Shown here: positions 50,443-59,789 of the stretch, piece after piece | Position numbering within the stretch: position 1 is the stretch's first letter | Layout of the letters: the number at the start of each line of letters is the position of its first letter | Source: Ferrithrix thermotolerans DSM 19514 | GTDB lineage: Bacteria; Actinomycetota; Acidimicrobiia; Acidimicrobiales; CAIXPF01 | Length of the DNA stretch: 64,000 bases | Direction: 5' to 3' | Assembly (NCBI GenBank): GCA_945906305.1 | Contig: CAMDQT010000013.1 | Location: forward strand, 1-64,000 | Position numbers and translations under genes: made by a program | The notes under the pieces: model-generated | Seen by the model: only the letters and a program-made list of their open reading frames with translations | Database searches by the model: none | What the model was told of the DNA's origin: nothing

Positions 50443-52251
50443 TCATCCAGTGGTCGGCTCGGCGGCGTAGGCGCCACCCACACCGGCCAACCAGGCGGCA
50501 TACAAGCGCGCGTAGTGCCCGTTGGCCACGACCAAGTTGTCGTGGGTGCCGACCTCGACCAAGCGGCCCCCATCGATGACCGCCACCCGATCTGCTCGAG
50601 CCGAACTGGAGAGCCGGTGGGCGATGACGATCACCGTGCGACCCCGGCTGAGCCGTTCCAAGGCCGCCTCGACCTCGACCTCGGTGCCCGGATCGAGGCT
50701 GGAGGTCGCCTCGTCGAGGATCAACACCGGCGGGTCGACCAATGCCGCACGGGCCAAGGACACCAGCTGTTTCTCCCCCGCGGACAACCGCGATCCTCGT
50801 TCCCGAACCTCGGTGTCCAGACCATCCTCGAGGCGTTCAAAGCGGTCCAGGATTCCGAGACTGGCCAACGCGGCCTCAACCTCGGCATCGGTCGCGTCCG
50901 GTCGGCCGAGCCGTACGTTGTCGCGCAACGTCCCCGCGAAGAGAAACCCTTCCTGAGCCATCAGCACAATCCGTTGCCGCAACGATCCCAGCGTTGCCCA
51001 CCCCAGGTCGACCCCGCCGAAGGTCACCTGGCCCTCGCTGGGGTCGTACAGCCGGGCGATCAGCTTGGCCAGGGTCGACTTGCCGGCACCGGTGGGGCCC
51101 ACCAACGCCAGACGCTCGCCGTCGGCCACCACGAGGTCCACACCGCGGAGCACCGGGACGCCACCGTGGTAGGCAAACCCGACGCCATGCAACACCAGAT
51201 CGCCCCGCTCAGCGAGGTCCACCGCCCCGGGCCGTTCGAGGATCTCGGGCGTGGTGTCGAGCACCTCGTAGATCTTGTGCAGCGCCGCGGCGGCCGACTG
51301 CGCGACGTTGAAAAGTTGGCTGAGCTGTTGGATCGGCTCAAACAGCAGGTTGAGGGTGAGCACGAAGAAGGCCACCGTGCCCACGGTTGCCCGGTCGTTC
51401 AGCACCAGCCAACCGCCGAGGCCGACCGCCACTGCGGTGGTGGACACCCCACACGCCTCCACGGTGGGCACATACCACGCCTGGGCCCGCACGGCGGTCA
51501 TGTGAGCGGCGAAAAGCTCGTCGTTGGCCCGCCCGAACCGTTCGATCTCCACGGGTTCGCGCGCCGAGGCCTGGATCACCCTGATCCCGTTGAGCGATTC
51601 GGACAACCTCGACAGCATCGCCCCAATTCGGTCCCGTACTGAGATGTATGCCGCGTTGGAGGAACGACGGAAGCGGCGAGAGGACACGACCAGGACTGGG
51701 ACGCACAGCAAACATGCCAGGGTCATCACCATCGAAGCGGTCATCAGCAGGCTCAGAGCCAGGACCAGCAACAGCAGGTTGGACACCAACATCAACAATC
51801 CCTGCTGGACGAGCTCTTGCATGGACTCCACGTCGGAGGTCAGCCGGGAAACCACGACCCCGCTCGGATGGGTGTCGTGGTAGGAAAGACCGAGCCGCTG
51901 GAGGTGGGCGAACAGCCGCACCCGCAGATCGCGTAAGAAGCCCTCCCCCAGCGAGCCGACCGCCACCACCTGGCGGCGGGCCAGCAGGTAGTTGAGCACG
52001 GCCACCACGCCATACGCCGCCACCGCAGCCCAAAGCATGGACTCACGTCCGCCCACCACCGCGACATCGATGGCCACTCGCACGATGAAGGGGCCCGCGA
52101 GTTGGGTCAGGACGAAGCCCACGATGGCCACGACCGCCACCACGGTCTGGCGGCGATAGGGACGCAACAACCCAGCGGTACGGCGCAATACCCGACGAGT
52201 CCCGTGGGCGTCGAGTCGGTCCTCCTCGGCCACCCCACCGGCGAGCCACAT
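50443..52251 (-). CDS. ABC exporter half-transporter, canonical Walker B subunit
   Basis: A 602-residue half-transporter: a membrane domain of about six helices in the first 320 residues (QTVVAVVAIVGFVLTQLAGPFIVRVAIDVAVVGG is one), then the nucleotide-binding domain. Walker A is LVGPTGAGKSTLAKLIARLYDP, Walker B is PPVLILDEATSSLDP with the catalytic glutamate, and the signature is SRLSAGEKQLVSLARAALVD (LSAGE instead of LSGGQ). Its ATG overlaps the stop codon of the partner gene upstream by one base (TGATG). The pair is best read as a heterodimeric lipid/drug exporter. Confidence 0.93.
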   Translation of the reverse strand: MWLAGGVAEEDRLDAHGTRRVLRRTAGLLRPYRRQTVVAVVAIVGFVLTQLAGPFIVRVAIDVAVVGGRESMLWAAVAAYGVVAVLNYLLARRQVVAVGSLGEGFLRDLRVRLFAHLQRLGLSYHDTHPSGVVVSRLTSDVESMQELVQQGLLMLVSNLLLLVLALSLLMTASMVMTLACLLCVPVLVVSSRRFRRSSNAAYISVRDRIGAMLSRLSESLNGIRVIQASAREPVEIERFGRANDELFAAHMTAVRAQAWYVPTVEACGVSTTAVAVGLGGWLVLNDRATVGTVAFFVLTLNLLFEPIQQLSQLFNVAQSAAAALHKIYEVLDTTPEILERPGAVDLAERGDLVLHGVGFAYHGGVPVLRGVDLVVADGERLALVGPTGAGKSTLAKLIARLYDPSEGQVTFGGVDLGWATLGSLRQRIVLMAQEGFLFAGTLRDNVRLGRPDATDAEVEAALASLGILDRFERLEDGLDTEVRERGSRLSAGEKQLVSLARAALVDPPVLILDEATSSLDPGTEVEVEAALERLSRGRTVIVIAHRLSSSARADRVAVIDGGRLVEVGTHDNLVVANGHYARLYAAWLAGVGGAYAAEPTTG

Positions 52252-54005
52252 CAGCCGGCCTCGGCAGTGGCGGCGGCGAGCACGGCGCCATAACGGCTAT
52301 TCGTGGCCAGCAGGTCGTCGTGGCGCCCCTCGGCGGCCACCCGGCCCTCGTCGATGAAGACCACCCGGTCCGCCAGAGCAATCGTGGCCGGCCGATGGCT
52401 GATCACCAAGGTCGTGGTCCGTCCCAGCTCCCCGGCAAGACCGTCGAGGATCAGTCGCTCGGTGGCCGAATCGATGGCCGAGGTCGCATCGTCGAGCACC
52501 AGCACCCGCGGCCGGGCGGCCAGCGCCCGGGCGATGGCCAGACGCTGGCGTTGCCCGCCCGAAAGCGAGTAGCCCCGCTCCCCCACCTTGGTTGCCATGC
52601 CCTGTGGGAGCGCGGCGATGAACTCCGTCGCGCCGGCGATTCGGGCCGCCGCCTCAATGGACTCCGCGCTCGCCCCCGGGTCGACAAAAGCAATGTTGGC
52701 GGCCACCGAGTCGGTGAACAGAAAGCTCTCCTCGAAAACGATGCCGACGGCCCGACGAAGCTCCGCCAGCGCCAGATCTCGAACATCGACGCCGTCGAGC
52801 AGGATTCGACCCGCTTGCACGTCGTAGAAGCGAGCCAGCAACCGCGGCACGGTCGACTTTCCGACCCCGGTGGCGCCGACCAAGGCGACGGTCTCGCCCG
52901 GCACCAACACCAAGTCGAACCCGTCCAGGACAGCGGCGACCTCCGGCCCACTACGTCGGTCCGAACGGGGGTAGGCGAAGCGGACCGCCTCGAAGCGCAC
53001 CTCACCGCGTGGCGTGTCCGGCAAGGGTCGCGGCAAGCTGGGCCCGGCCACCGCCGGGCGGGCGTCGAGCACCTCCGCTACCCGTTCGCCCGCCGCCACC
53101 GCGCGTTGTCCCATGGCGATCACAAAGCCCAAGGCGCGCAACGGCCAAATGAGTTGGTTGACATACACGTTGAACGCCACTAACTGGCCCAGGGTGAGCG
53201 TTCCGGCCAGCACCTGATGGCCGCCGACCGCCACCACCAGTAACAGACCGATGTGGGGCAGAAGGTCCAGCGCCGGCACATAACGGGCGCGGGTGCGCAC
53301 CGCCCCCATCGCTTCGGCATACAACCCGTCGGCCTCCGCCGCGAGCTTGGCCTGTTGCACCCCTTCGGCGCCGATGCCTTTGACCACCCGGGTGCCGGCC
53401 ACGGTCTCCTCGACGACCGCGGCTACCCGGGCCGAGGCGCGCTGGATGCCCATCATCGAGGGGTGCAGCCGGCTCGAGAAGCGTCGACCCAACAGATTGA
53501 CCAAGGGCAGCGACCCGAGCGCACACAAGGCGAGCAGCGGGTTGAGCCAAAACAGAATCCCCGTGACCGCAACCACCTGTAGAGCGTTGCCCAGCGTGAA
53601 AGGAATCATGTTGAGGAAGTTCTGGATCTGCGCCAGATCGCTGTTGGACCGTGACATCAGATCACCCGCAGATGATCGGTCGAAGAAACTGAAGTCCAGG
53701 CCCAGTAGGTGCCTGAATAGACGTGCTCGCAACGTTGCCTCGGCGATTCGTCCTTCCCGGAAGGCAAAAAAGCGCCGTAAACCCGCACAGAGGGCGGCCA
53801 GGAACCCCACCCCCGCCGCGGCCGCTGTCCAGCGGACCAGCGCCCCAAGGTCCTCGTGGATGATGCCCCGATCGATGGCCTGCATCACCAGGTAGGGCAC
53901 GGCGACGCGGGCCATGGCCCACAGCAGCCCGGTGCTCACCCCTACCGCCACCCAACCGACGCGGGCACCGAGCAGGTCCCTGATCAGGCTCCATCCTCCC
54001 CGCAC
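52251..54005 (-). CDS. ABC exporter half-transporter, degenerate-site subunit
   Basis: A 584-residue half-transporter starting at GTG 54005; the ORF track extends about 127 residues too far. It has a six-helix membrane domain, then Walker A LVGATGVGKSTVPRLLARFYDV, signature YSLSGGQRQRLAIARALAARP, and Walker B RVLVLDDATSAIDS, where the catalytic glutamate is aspartate. The two partner genes are arranged head to tail, one base overlapping. The consensus site would be formed by the partner's Walker B and this subunit's LSGGQ. It is divergent from the SDR gene at 54148. Confidence 0.92.
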   Translation of the reverse strand: MRGGWSLIRDLLGARVGWVAVGVSTGLLWAMARVAVPYLVMQAIDRGIIHEDLGALVRWTAAAAGVGFLAALCAGLRRFFAFREGRIAEATLRARLFRHLLGLDFSFFDRSSAGDLMSRSNSDLAQIQNFLNMIPFTLGNALQVVAVTGILFWLNPLLALCALGSLPLVNLLGRRFSSRLHPSMMGIQRASARVAAVVEETVAGTRVVKGIGAEGVQQAKLAAEADGLYAEAMGAVRTRARYVPALDLLPHIGLLLVVAVGGHQVLAGTLTLGQLVAFNVYVNQLIWPLRALGFVIAMGQRAVAAGERVAEVLDARPAVAGPSLPRPLPDTPRGEVRFEAVRFAYPRSDRRSGPEVAAVLDGFDLVLVPGETVALVGATGVGKSTVPRLLARFYDVQAGRILLDGVDVRDLALAELRRAVGIVFEESFLFTDSVAANIAFVDPGASAESIEAAARIAGATEFIAALPQGMATKVGERGYSLSGGQRQRLAIARALAARPRVLVLDDATSAIDSATERLILDGLAGELGRTTTLVISHRPATIALADRVVFIDEGRVAAEGRHDDLLATNSRYGAVLAAATAEAG

Positions 54006-54147
54006 CCCACCAGGGTGCCCTCCGGGCTCGGCGCGAGCCAAACGGTGGGCGGCGATGGTGTTGCGCTTGGCCTCGGGCGGCCCCCGCCGACCAGCGATAG
54101 GGTGCACTCGGAGCCGGGCTCGCCGGCCCTTGTCCCCGGGAGCAGCA

Positions 54148-54978
54148 ATGTACGACGTGAGCGCCAAAACGGCGGTGGTGACCGGTGCGGCGAGCGGCAT
54201 GGGTCTGGCCATGGCCCATTCATTCGCCCATGCCGGCATGTCCGTCGTCATGGCGGACATCGAGGCCACCAGGCTACAGACCGCGGTCGACGCCCTCACC
54301 GCCGCCGGACACCGGGCCATCGGTGTGCCCACCGATGTCAGCAAGCAGGCCCAGATCGAAGACCTGGCCCAGGCGGCGTTGGACACCTACGGCGCCGTGC
54401 ACGTCGTGTGCAACAACGCCGGCATCGGCATCGGCGGAGCGGTCGAGGAGATGTCCCTCGATGACTGGCGTTGGACCATCGACGTGGACCTGTGGAGCGT
54501 GATCTACGGCGTCCGCACCTTCCTACCGTTGCTCAAGGCCCAGGGCGAGGGTCATATCACCGCCACCTCGTCCATGGCCGGCCTGGTGAGTGGCCCGGTC
54601 CTCGGGGCTTACCACGTGGCCAAACATGGCGTGGTCGCGTTGATGGACACCGTGCGTATCGAACTGAAGATGGCCAAGTCTGCGGTTCGGGCCAGCGTGC
54701 TCTGCCCCGGGCCGATCGACACCGACATCACCCGCAGCGCCCGTAACCGCCCGGCCGAGCTCAGCGATCATCAGACCAGCGCGCTCGAGGAAAAGTTCTG
54801 GAACAACCTCTCCGCGGAGTTGGCCCGCGGCATGGACCCCGCCGAGGTGGGCGAGCTCGTGCTCGACGCGGTGCGCCACGAGCGGTTCTGGATCCTGACC
54901 CACCCGAACGAGTTCATCCCCCTCGTCGAGCGCCGCCTGCAGGCAATAAAGGCTGACCACGCCCACCGGATGCCCTAG
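54148..54978 (+). CDS. SDR-family oxidoreductase
   Basis: A 276-residue classical SDR. The cofactor motif is VVTGAASGMGLAMAHSFAHAG (residues 10-30), NNAG is VVCNNAGIGIGG, and the catalytic block is ATSSMAGLVSGPVLGAYHVAKHGVVALMD with Ser, Tyr and Lys in order. PGPIDTDI is also standard. ATG 54148 is preceded by GGGAGCAGC; the ORF-track start at 53914 is spurious. The C-terminal part (LSAELARGMDPAEVGELVLDAVRHERFWILTHPNEF) is a typical tail of the actinobacterial group. It is upstream of a CaiB gene but 103 bases apart. Confidence 0.93.
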   Translation: MYDVSAKTAVVTGAASGMGLAMAHSFAHAGMSVVMADIEATRLQTAVDALTAAGHRAIGVPTDVSKQAQIEDLAQAALDTYGAVHVVCNNAGIGIGGAVEEMSLDDWRWTIDVDLWSVIYGVRTFLPLLKAQGEGHITATSSMAGLVSGPVLGAYHVAKHGVVALMDTVRIELKMAKSAVRASVLCPGPIDTDITRSARNRPAELSDHQTSALEEKFWNNLSAELARGMDPAEVGELVLDAVRHERFWILTHPNEFIPLVERRLQAIKADHAHRMP

Positions 54979-55081
54979 GTAGGCCGAAAACGACGAGGCA
55001 AACCCGGCCTGACGCGATTGCGGCGAACGCGGCGCGCTCGCTCCGGTACGGTGTCCTACGTCACCGCGGAGGAGGCTCCAC

Positions 55082-56308
55082 ATGCCACAGTCCAATGGCC
55101 AGCCGATGATCCTGGAGGGCTGCACAGTCCTCGACTTCACCCAGTATCTCGCCGGGGCCGGTGTGACCAGGATGATGGCGGAGCTTGGTGCTGAGATCAT
55201 CAAGGTGGAGATCCCCGAGGTCGGCGATGGTGGCCGCTTGCTGCCTTTCGAAGTCGGCGGCCGAAGCGGGTTCTTCGTCCAGCACAACCGGGGCAAAAAG
55301 AGCATTTGTGTCGACTGGAACACCGAGGCGGGACGCAACCTGCTACTGGAACTCGCCCGCGACGTCGACATCGTCGCCGAGAACTTTTCCTCCGGCGACA
55401 TCATGGCCCGCCGAGGCCTCGACTACGAGTCGATCCGGGCGGTCAACCCGAAGGTGATTTACCTGTCGGTCTCCTGCTTCGGCCGCAAGTCGGCGTGGGC
55501 CGGAAAGCCGGGTTACGACTACATCGCCCAGGCCGTTTCGGGGATCATGCACATGACGGGCGATCCTGACGGCCCGCCGCAATTCGTCTCCTCTGCCCTC
55601 GGCGACACGAACGGTGCGGTGCACGGCTTCGCGTCGCTCGGCTACGCCCTCTATCACCGCGAGCGCACCGGTCGCGGCCAACACCTCGACATCTCCATGA
55701 CCGACGCGCTATTTCACTTCCACGAGGGCCAGTTGATGGCTACCCACCTCAGTGGCGGCAGCTACGAAGCCAAGCGTTACGGCACCCACCACGTGGCGAT
55801 CTTCCCCGCTGGCACCTACAACGGGCCCCAAGGCTACCTGGTGGTCCTAGCCCTGGACCTCCAGTGGTCCAACGTGTGCCACTGCATCGGCCGTCCCGAC
55901 CTGCTCGAAGACCCCCGCTACCAGACCATGACCCAACGGGCGGAGCGTCGCGCGGAGCTGATCCCCCTCATCGAGGATTGGATGGCCACCTTCGCCACCG
56001 ACCAAGAGGTGCTCGACGCGCTCGAAGCCCACCACGTACCGGCCGGTCCGGTGCTCTCGCCCGCCGATGCCATCGGCCATCCCTACTTCGCCAGCCGCGA
56101 CATGGTGCGCTGGGTGGACGATCCCCGCACCGGGACCATCCCCATCCCTGGCTTCCCGTTCAAGTTCTCCGACCAGCCGGAGCTGCCCACGCTGTTGGCC
56201 GCAGACCTCGGCGAACACAACGCTGAGGTGCTCACCACCAAGCTCGGTCTCACCTCGGAACAGGTCGCCGCCCTTACCGCCGCCGGGGTGCTCTACCAGG
56301 CCCCCTGA
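55082..56308 (+). CDS. CaiB/BaiF family (class III) CoA-transferase
   Basis: A 408-residue class III CoA-transferase. ILEGCTVLDFTQYLAGAGVTRMMAELGAEIIKVEIPEVGDGGR, FVQHNRGKKSICVDWNTEAGRNLLLELARDVDIVAENFSSGDIMARRGLDYE, and the catalytic region VSSALGDTNGAVHGFASLGYALYHRERTGRGQ, with the likely Asp in LGDTNGAV. ATG 55082 follows GGAGGAGG. It is a close paralogue of the protein at 13547-14755 over most of its length. It follows an SDR and precedes a converging LLM gene. Confidence 0.94.
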   Translation: MPQSNGQPMILEGCTVLDFTQYLAGAGVTRMMAELGAEIIKVEIPEVGDGGRLLPFEVGGRSGFFVQHNRGKKSICVDWNTEAGRNLLLELARDVDIVAENFSSGDIMARRGLDYESIRAVNPKVIYLSVSCFGRKSAWAGKPGYDYIAQAVSGIMHMTGDPDGPPQFVSSALGDTNGAVHGFASLGYALYHRERTGRGQHLDISMTDALFHFHEGQLMATHLSGGSYEAKRYGTHHVAIFPAGTYNGPQGYLVVLALDLQWSNVCHCIGRPDLLEDPRYQTMTQRAERRAELIPLIEDWMATFATDQEVLDALEAHHVPAGPVLSPADAIGHPYFASRDMVRWVDDPRTGTIPIPGFPFKFSDQPELPTLLAADLGEHNAEVLTTKLGLTSEQVAALTAAGVLYQAP

Positions 56309-56332
56309 CACCTCCTGGTGTAGGACCAAGGC

Positions 56333-57358
56333 TCAGAGCCCGCCGAGCACCGCCGCGCCGAACCGCTCGATGAACGGCCCGGTGATCGCTCGCCCCGAGG
56401 CGCCGATCTGTGGGCTCACCACGACCCGGTCGACACGGGGATTGCTGGCCAGGGTTGCAATACGGTCGCGGACCGTGGCGGCGTTTCCGGCGATGGCGTA
56501 GCGGTCCAACAGCCGGTGCGGAACCAGCAATGCGTGTTCCGGCATCGATTGGGCATGAGCGAACATGTCATAGTTCCGGCGCAGCCGTTCGATTACCTCA
56601 CGGTCCTCGCCTTCGAACTCGCGGGGATCGGCCAATCGCAGCACGGCGGCAACTCGAGCCCGTACTTGGGAGTATGCCTGCTCCGGATCGTCGTCTAGGC
56701 CCACGTAAACCCAGACGGTTCGCTGCACGCTGGCCGCGGGGCGACCGGCGTCAGCGAGGCTCGCCGCCACGAGGTCCAACCCCCCATCCACCAGGTCAGC
56801 GGCGGCGCCGCGTAGCAGTACCACGCCGTCACCCATGGACGCGGCGGCGCGGGTCAGGCGCGGTCCGGTCGCCGCAATATGCAACGGAACGGCGGCCGGG
56901 CCGCTCATCCACGTCAACGAGCCTTGCGAGCCGGTGTCGAATTCGGCCGCCTCGCCATCAAGCATCGCTCGCACCGAGCCCACATACGCGGCCAACTCGG
57001 CCACGGTGACCGGCCGATGGCCAATGTTGCGCAGCGCCGAGTGACCGGTGGAGATCCCGGCCAGCACACGGCCGGAGGAGTACTCCTGCAAGGTGGCCAG
57101 CGCGCTCGCGGTCACGCTGGGGTGGCGAGTAACCGGCACCGTCACCCCCGACGCCAACAGCAGACGGTCCGTTACTGCCGCGCACGCCGCCAGGGTCACG
57201 TACAACTCCCGGCAGATCAGCTGCGTATCGACCAGCCACACGCTCTCGAACCCCGCCTCCTCCGCCTGGCGGGCGTACGCAGCCACGGTGCGAACCGGCT
57301 CAGTGCCCCACAACGCCAAACCGATCGGCGCGCTCGGTGTGGTGGCCTCGTTGCTCAC
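56333..57358 (-). CDS. LLM-class F420-dependent oxidoreductase (Mer-like group)
   Basis: A 341-residue luciferase-like enzyme. GTG 57358 (VSNEATTPS) lies seven bases after GAGGAGG. LALWGTEPVRTVAAYARQAEEAGFESVWLVDTQLICRELYVTLAACAAVTDRLLLASGVTVPVTRHPSVTASALATLQEYSSGRVLAGISTGHSA resembles the methylene-tetrahydromethanopterin reductase-like F420 group. C-terminal RIATLASNPRVDRVVVSPQIGASGRAITGPF fits the barrel closing. It is divergent from the ThuA-like gene. Confidence 0.88.
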   Translation of the reverse strand: MSNEATTPSAPIGLALWGTEPVRTVAAYARQAEEAGFESVWLVDTQLICRELYVTLAACAAVTDRLLLASGVTVPVTRHPSVTASALATLQEYSSGRVLAGISTGHSALRNIGHRPVTVAELAAYVGSVRAMLDGEAAEFDTGSQGSLTWMSGPAAVPLHIAATGPRLTRAAASMGDGVVLLRGAAADLVDGGLDLVAASLADAGRPAASVQRTVWVYVGLDDDPEQAYSQVRARVAAVLRLADPREFEGEDREVIERLRRNYDMFAHAQSMPEHALLVPHRLLDRYAIAGNAATVRDRIATLASNPRVDRVVVSPQIGASGRAITGPFIERFGAAVLGGL

Positions 57359-57491
57359 AGGTCCTCCTCGACAAACTGGGAATGGGCGACTGGCATCGCC
57401 GCGCACACCGTAGGCCCACCCACAGCACCTCGCGTGGGAGGCGAAAACCCTGGCCGTCATATCGGGCGGTCGCATGCGTTAGGGTCCGCTC

Positions 57492-58346
57492 ATGACGGTT
57501 CATCTGGTGGTCGGCGGCTACCCAGCAGGCCAACCGGCCGGCCACGACATGAACACGGTGCGCCTCCGGTTGCTCCAGAAACTGGCGGAGGCCGGGACCG
57601 CGGCGACCGTGGCCAACGACTTCGCCGACCTCGAGCGCTGGTTGCCCCTCAGTTCGGCCTTGGTGACCTACACCGCGGGTCCCTACCCTGACGGGTCCCA
57701 ACTTGAAGCGCTCGACCGTTGGCTGAGCGAGGGGGGCCGCTGGTTCGCCCTGCACGGCAGCGCTGGGGGCCGTGCTGGCACCGTGTCGCCCACCAGCAGA
57801 CGGCGGCGTATGGTCCGCACCGGCCACCACGACACCCTCGGGGTGTTCTTCCTCAACCATCCGCCCATCCGCCGCTTCCGCGTGGACACCATCGCCGCCG
57901 CGGCCGGAGCGAACCGCCATACCGAACGCCTTTTGCGGGAGGTACCGGACGGCTTCGAGGTCGACGATGAGTTGTACGTCCTGGAGGTAATCGGCGCCGA
58001 CACCACCGTGCTGCTGTGCACCGACCTACCCGATGACGTCAACCCCGAGGGCTTCGGCTTTGCCGTCCCCGAGGATCGCTCGCTGATGGCCGATGGCCGC
58101 TCACGCGCCCTCGCCACCTTGCGGATCGTGCCCCGAGCGGACGCCGATTCAACCGCGGAGCCGGGAGGGGTGGCCTACCTCGCGCTCGGCCATTGTCATA
58201 GCCCCGACACCAACAGCCAGCCCTTCGTGGATGGATCAGTCGTGGCAGATGGCACAACCCCATTGAGCTTCAGCGGACCCTGGGACAGCGTGGGCTTCAA
58301 CCGGCTGCTCGCCAACGCCGTCGCCTGGGTCTTAGGCCGCTACTGA
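57492..58346 (+). CDS. ThuA-like domain protein
   Basis: A 284-residue protein of the ThuA-like (trehalose utilisation-type, glutamine-amidotransferase-like fold) family. The central block is LVTYTAGPYPDGSQLEALDRWLSEGGRWFALHGSAGGRAG near residues 57-96 and the C-terminal one AYLALGHCHSPDTNSQPFVDGSVV. The middle, from SRRRRMVRTGHHDTLGVFFLNHPPIRRFRV on, matches the usual order. Members are secreted or cytosolic sugar- or glycoside-related proteins of unclear activity. ATG 57492 is chosen because no other frame fits. Confidence 0.83.
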   Translation: MTVHLVVGGYPAGQPAGHDMNTVRLRLLQKLAEAGTAATVANDFADLERWLPLSSALVTYTAGPYPDGSQLEALDRWLSEGGRWFALHGSAGGRAGTVSPTSRRRRMVRTGHHDTLGVFFLNHPPIRRFRVDTIAAAAGANRHTERLLREVPDGFEVDDELYVLEVIGADTTVLLCTDLPDDVNPEGFGFAVPEDRSLMADGRSRALATLRIVPRADADSTAEPGGVAYLALGHCHSPDTNSQPFVDGSVVADGTTPLSFSGPWDSVGFNRLLANAVAWVLGRY

Positions 58347-58381
58347 CCTGAGCGTGGCGATGGTGCCGCCTCGCGCCGCCG

Positions 58382-59560
58382 TTAGGGTTTCAGGGGTGGT
58401 CCTACCCTCGGGTCGGCGCGAACCAACACCCCGGCCAGGCTGGCCACGGCGGCGGCGCTCCAAAACACCGGACGGAAAGAACCAGTGGCATCGCCGATCA
58501 GGCCACCAACCTGCGGCCCGGCCATCAAGCCGACCCCGAACGCCAGGGTGGCCACGGCGTACGCCGACCCAAATCGTTCCGCGGCGAGCGAATCACTCAT
58601 CCGGGCCGCCACCGTGGTTGGAACACCGGTAAAGGCCAACCCGAAGCTTGCCGCGGCCAGCACCGCCCACGGGCGCACCGCCCAGCCGATCAGCAGCGCG
58701 GACAGCGCCTGGCACCCCAGACCCAGCCGCATGGCCACCGTGCGGCCCCACCGATCCGCCATGGGGCCGAATAGCGGCCCACCGAGGATGGTTCCAGCCC
58801 CGAAACAAGAGAACGCGAACGACGCCGACGACCTCGAATAGCCGCCATCCTGCATCAACACCGCGACGAGGAAGGTCACCATCAAGGACATGGCAAAGCC
58901 GTACAGACCGTAGGTAAGCAGCAGCCGCCGCCAGCGGGGCACGGCCCGCATGGCGTCCAGCCCGTTGTGTGCGGGGCCCTTGACCGAACGTACCCGCAGC
59001 CAGCGCATAGCGGCGACGAGAACGAGCACCGCCAGCACTGCCTCCACCCGGTACACGGCCCGCCAGTTGCCGGCCCCCGGTCCCGTGTGCAGCGTGGCGG
59101 CGACCATGATCCCCAGCCCTATCCCGGCGCCAACGATGCCGATGGCGCTACCGCGGCGCTCGGGCCGCACCGAGGCGGCGGCGAGCGCCGGAACGGTCAC
59201 CCAAACCCCGGCGGCGAACACGCCGGTTGTCAACAGCGCCACGAGCACGACCAGGTAGCCCGGCGAGAAGGCCAGCACGACCAACCCGACGCTCACCCCG
59301 GCCACACCGATGCGGGTGGTGCGGGAAAGCCCGACCCTGCCGATGAGCACACTGAGCACCAAGGTGCCACTGAGATAGGCCAGCAGGTTCGCCGAACCGA
59401 GAGTCCCGGCCGCGGTATTGGACAGTCCGAAATCGTCGCGAACCTCGGTGAACAGCAGCGAGAACGTGAACCGGCCAAAGGCCTGGGACACCGCGGCAGA
59501 CGCCGCGGCCACCATCAGCACGGGCCACACCCGACTGGCGCGAGGCGGCGGAGCAGACAT
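58382..59560 (-). CDS. MFS transporter (YbfB/YjiJ-like)
   Basis: A 392-residue membrane transporter with twelve predicted helices. The N-terminus AAASAAVSQAFGRFTFSLLFTEVRDDFGLSNTAAGTLGSANLLAYLSGTLVLSVLIGRVG is typical of the YbfB group, and GPLFGPMADRWGRTVAMRLGLG holds the loop motif with the conserved basic residues. The exported or imported compound is unknown. ATG 59560 begins directly at a clean frame; upstream lies non-coding sequence and the crotonase relic. Confidence 0.88.
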   Translation of the reverse strand: MSAPPPRASRVWPVLMVAAASAAVSQAFGRFTFSLLFTEVRDDFGLSNTAAGTLGSANLLAYLSGTLVLSVLIGRVGLSRTTRIGVAGVSVGLVVLAFSPGYLVVLVALLTTGVFAAGVWVTVPALAAASVRPERRGSAIGIVGAGIGLGIMVAATLHTGPGAGNWRAVYRVEAVLAVLVLVAAMRWLRVRSVKGPAHNGLDAMRAVPRWRRLLLTYGLYGFAMSLMVTFLVAVLMQDGGYSRSSASFAFSCFGAGTILGGPLFGPMADRWGRTVAMRLGLGCQALSALLIGWAVRPWAVLAAASFGLAFTGVPTTVAARMSDSLAAERFGSAYAVATLAFGVGLMAGPQVGGLIGDATGSFRPVFWSAAAVASLAGVLVRADPRVGPPLKP

Positions 59561-59789
59561 TGACGCGGGACATTACCCCCCACGTCGCCATCGGGGCTGG
59601 CCGCACAATCGGTCCCGTTGGACCTTGCGGGGCACCCGTGGCGACGCCGCTCGCCCCGGAGGCCGAAGCGGGTGCGAAACGGCGGCCACCAACGCCGCCT
59701 CCCCCTGGAAGCAGGCCCAATCGGTCGCCAACCGGCCCGGGATGCGCTGCTTGCGGCGGCTCAGGACACGGCGCAACCATGCGTATAAA

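Noticed and set aside
52251-54386. The 711-residue version of the ABC half-transporter with an N-terminal extension.
   Set aside because: The extra 127 residues lie antisense to the divergent SDR gene; a 584-residue start gives the usual family length.
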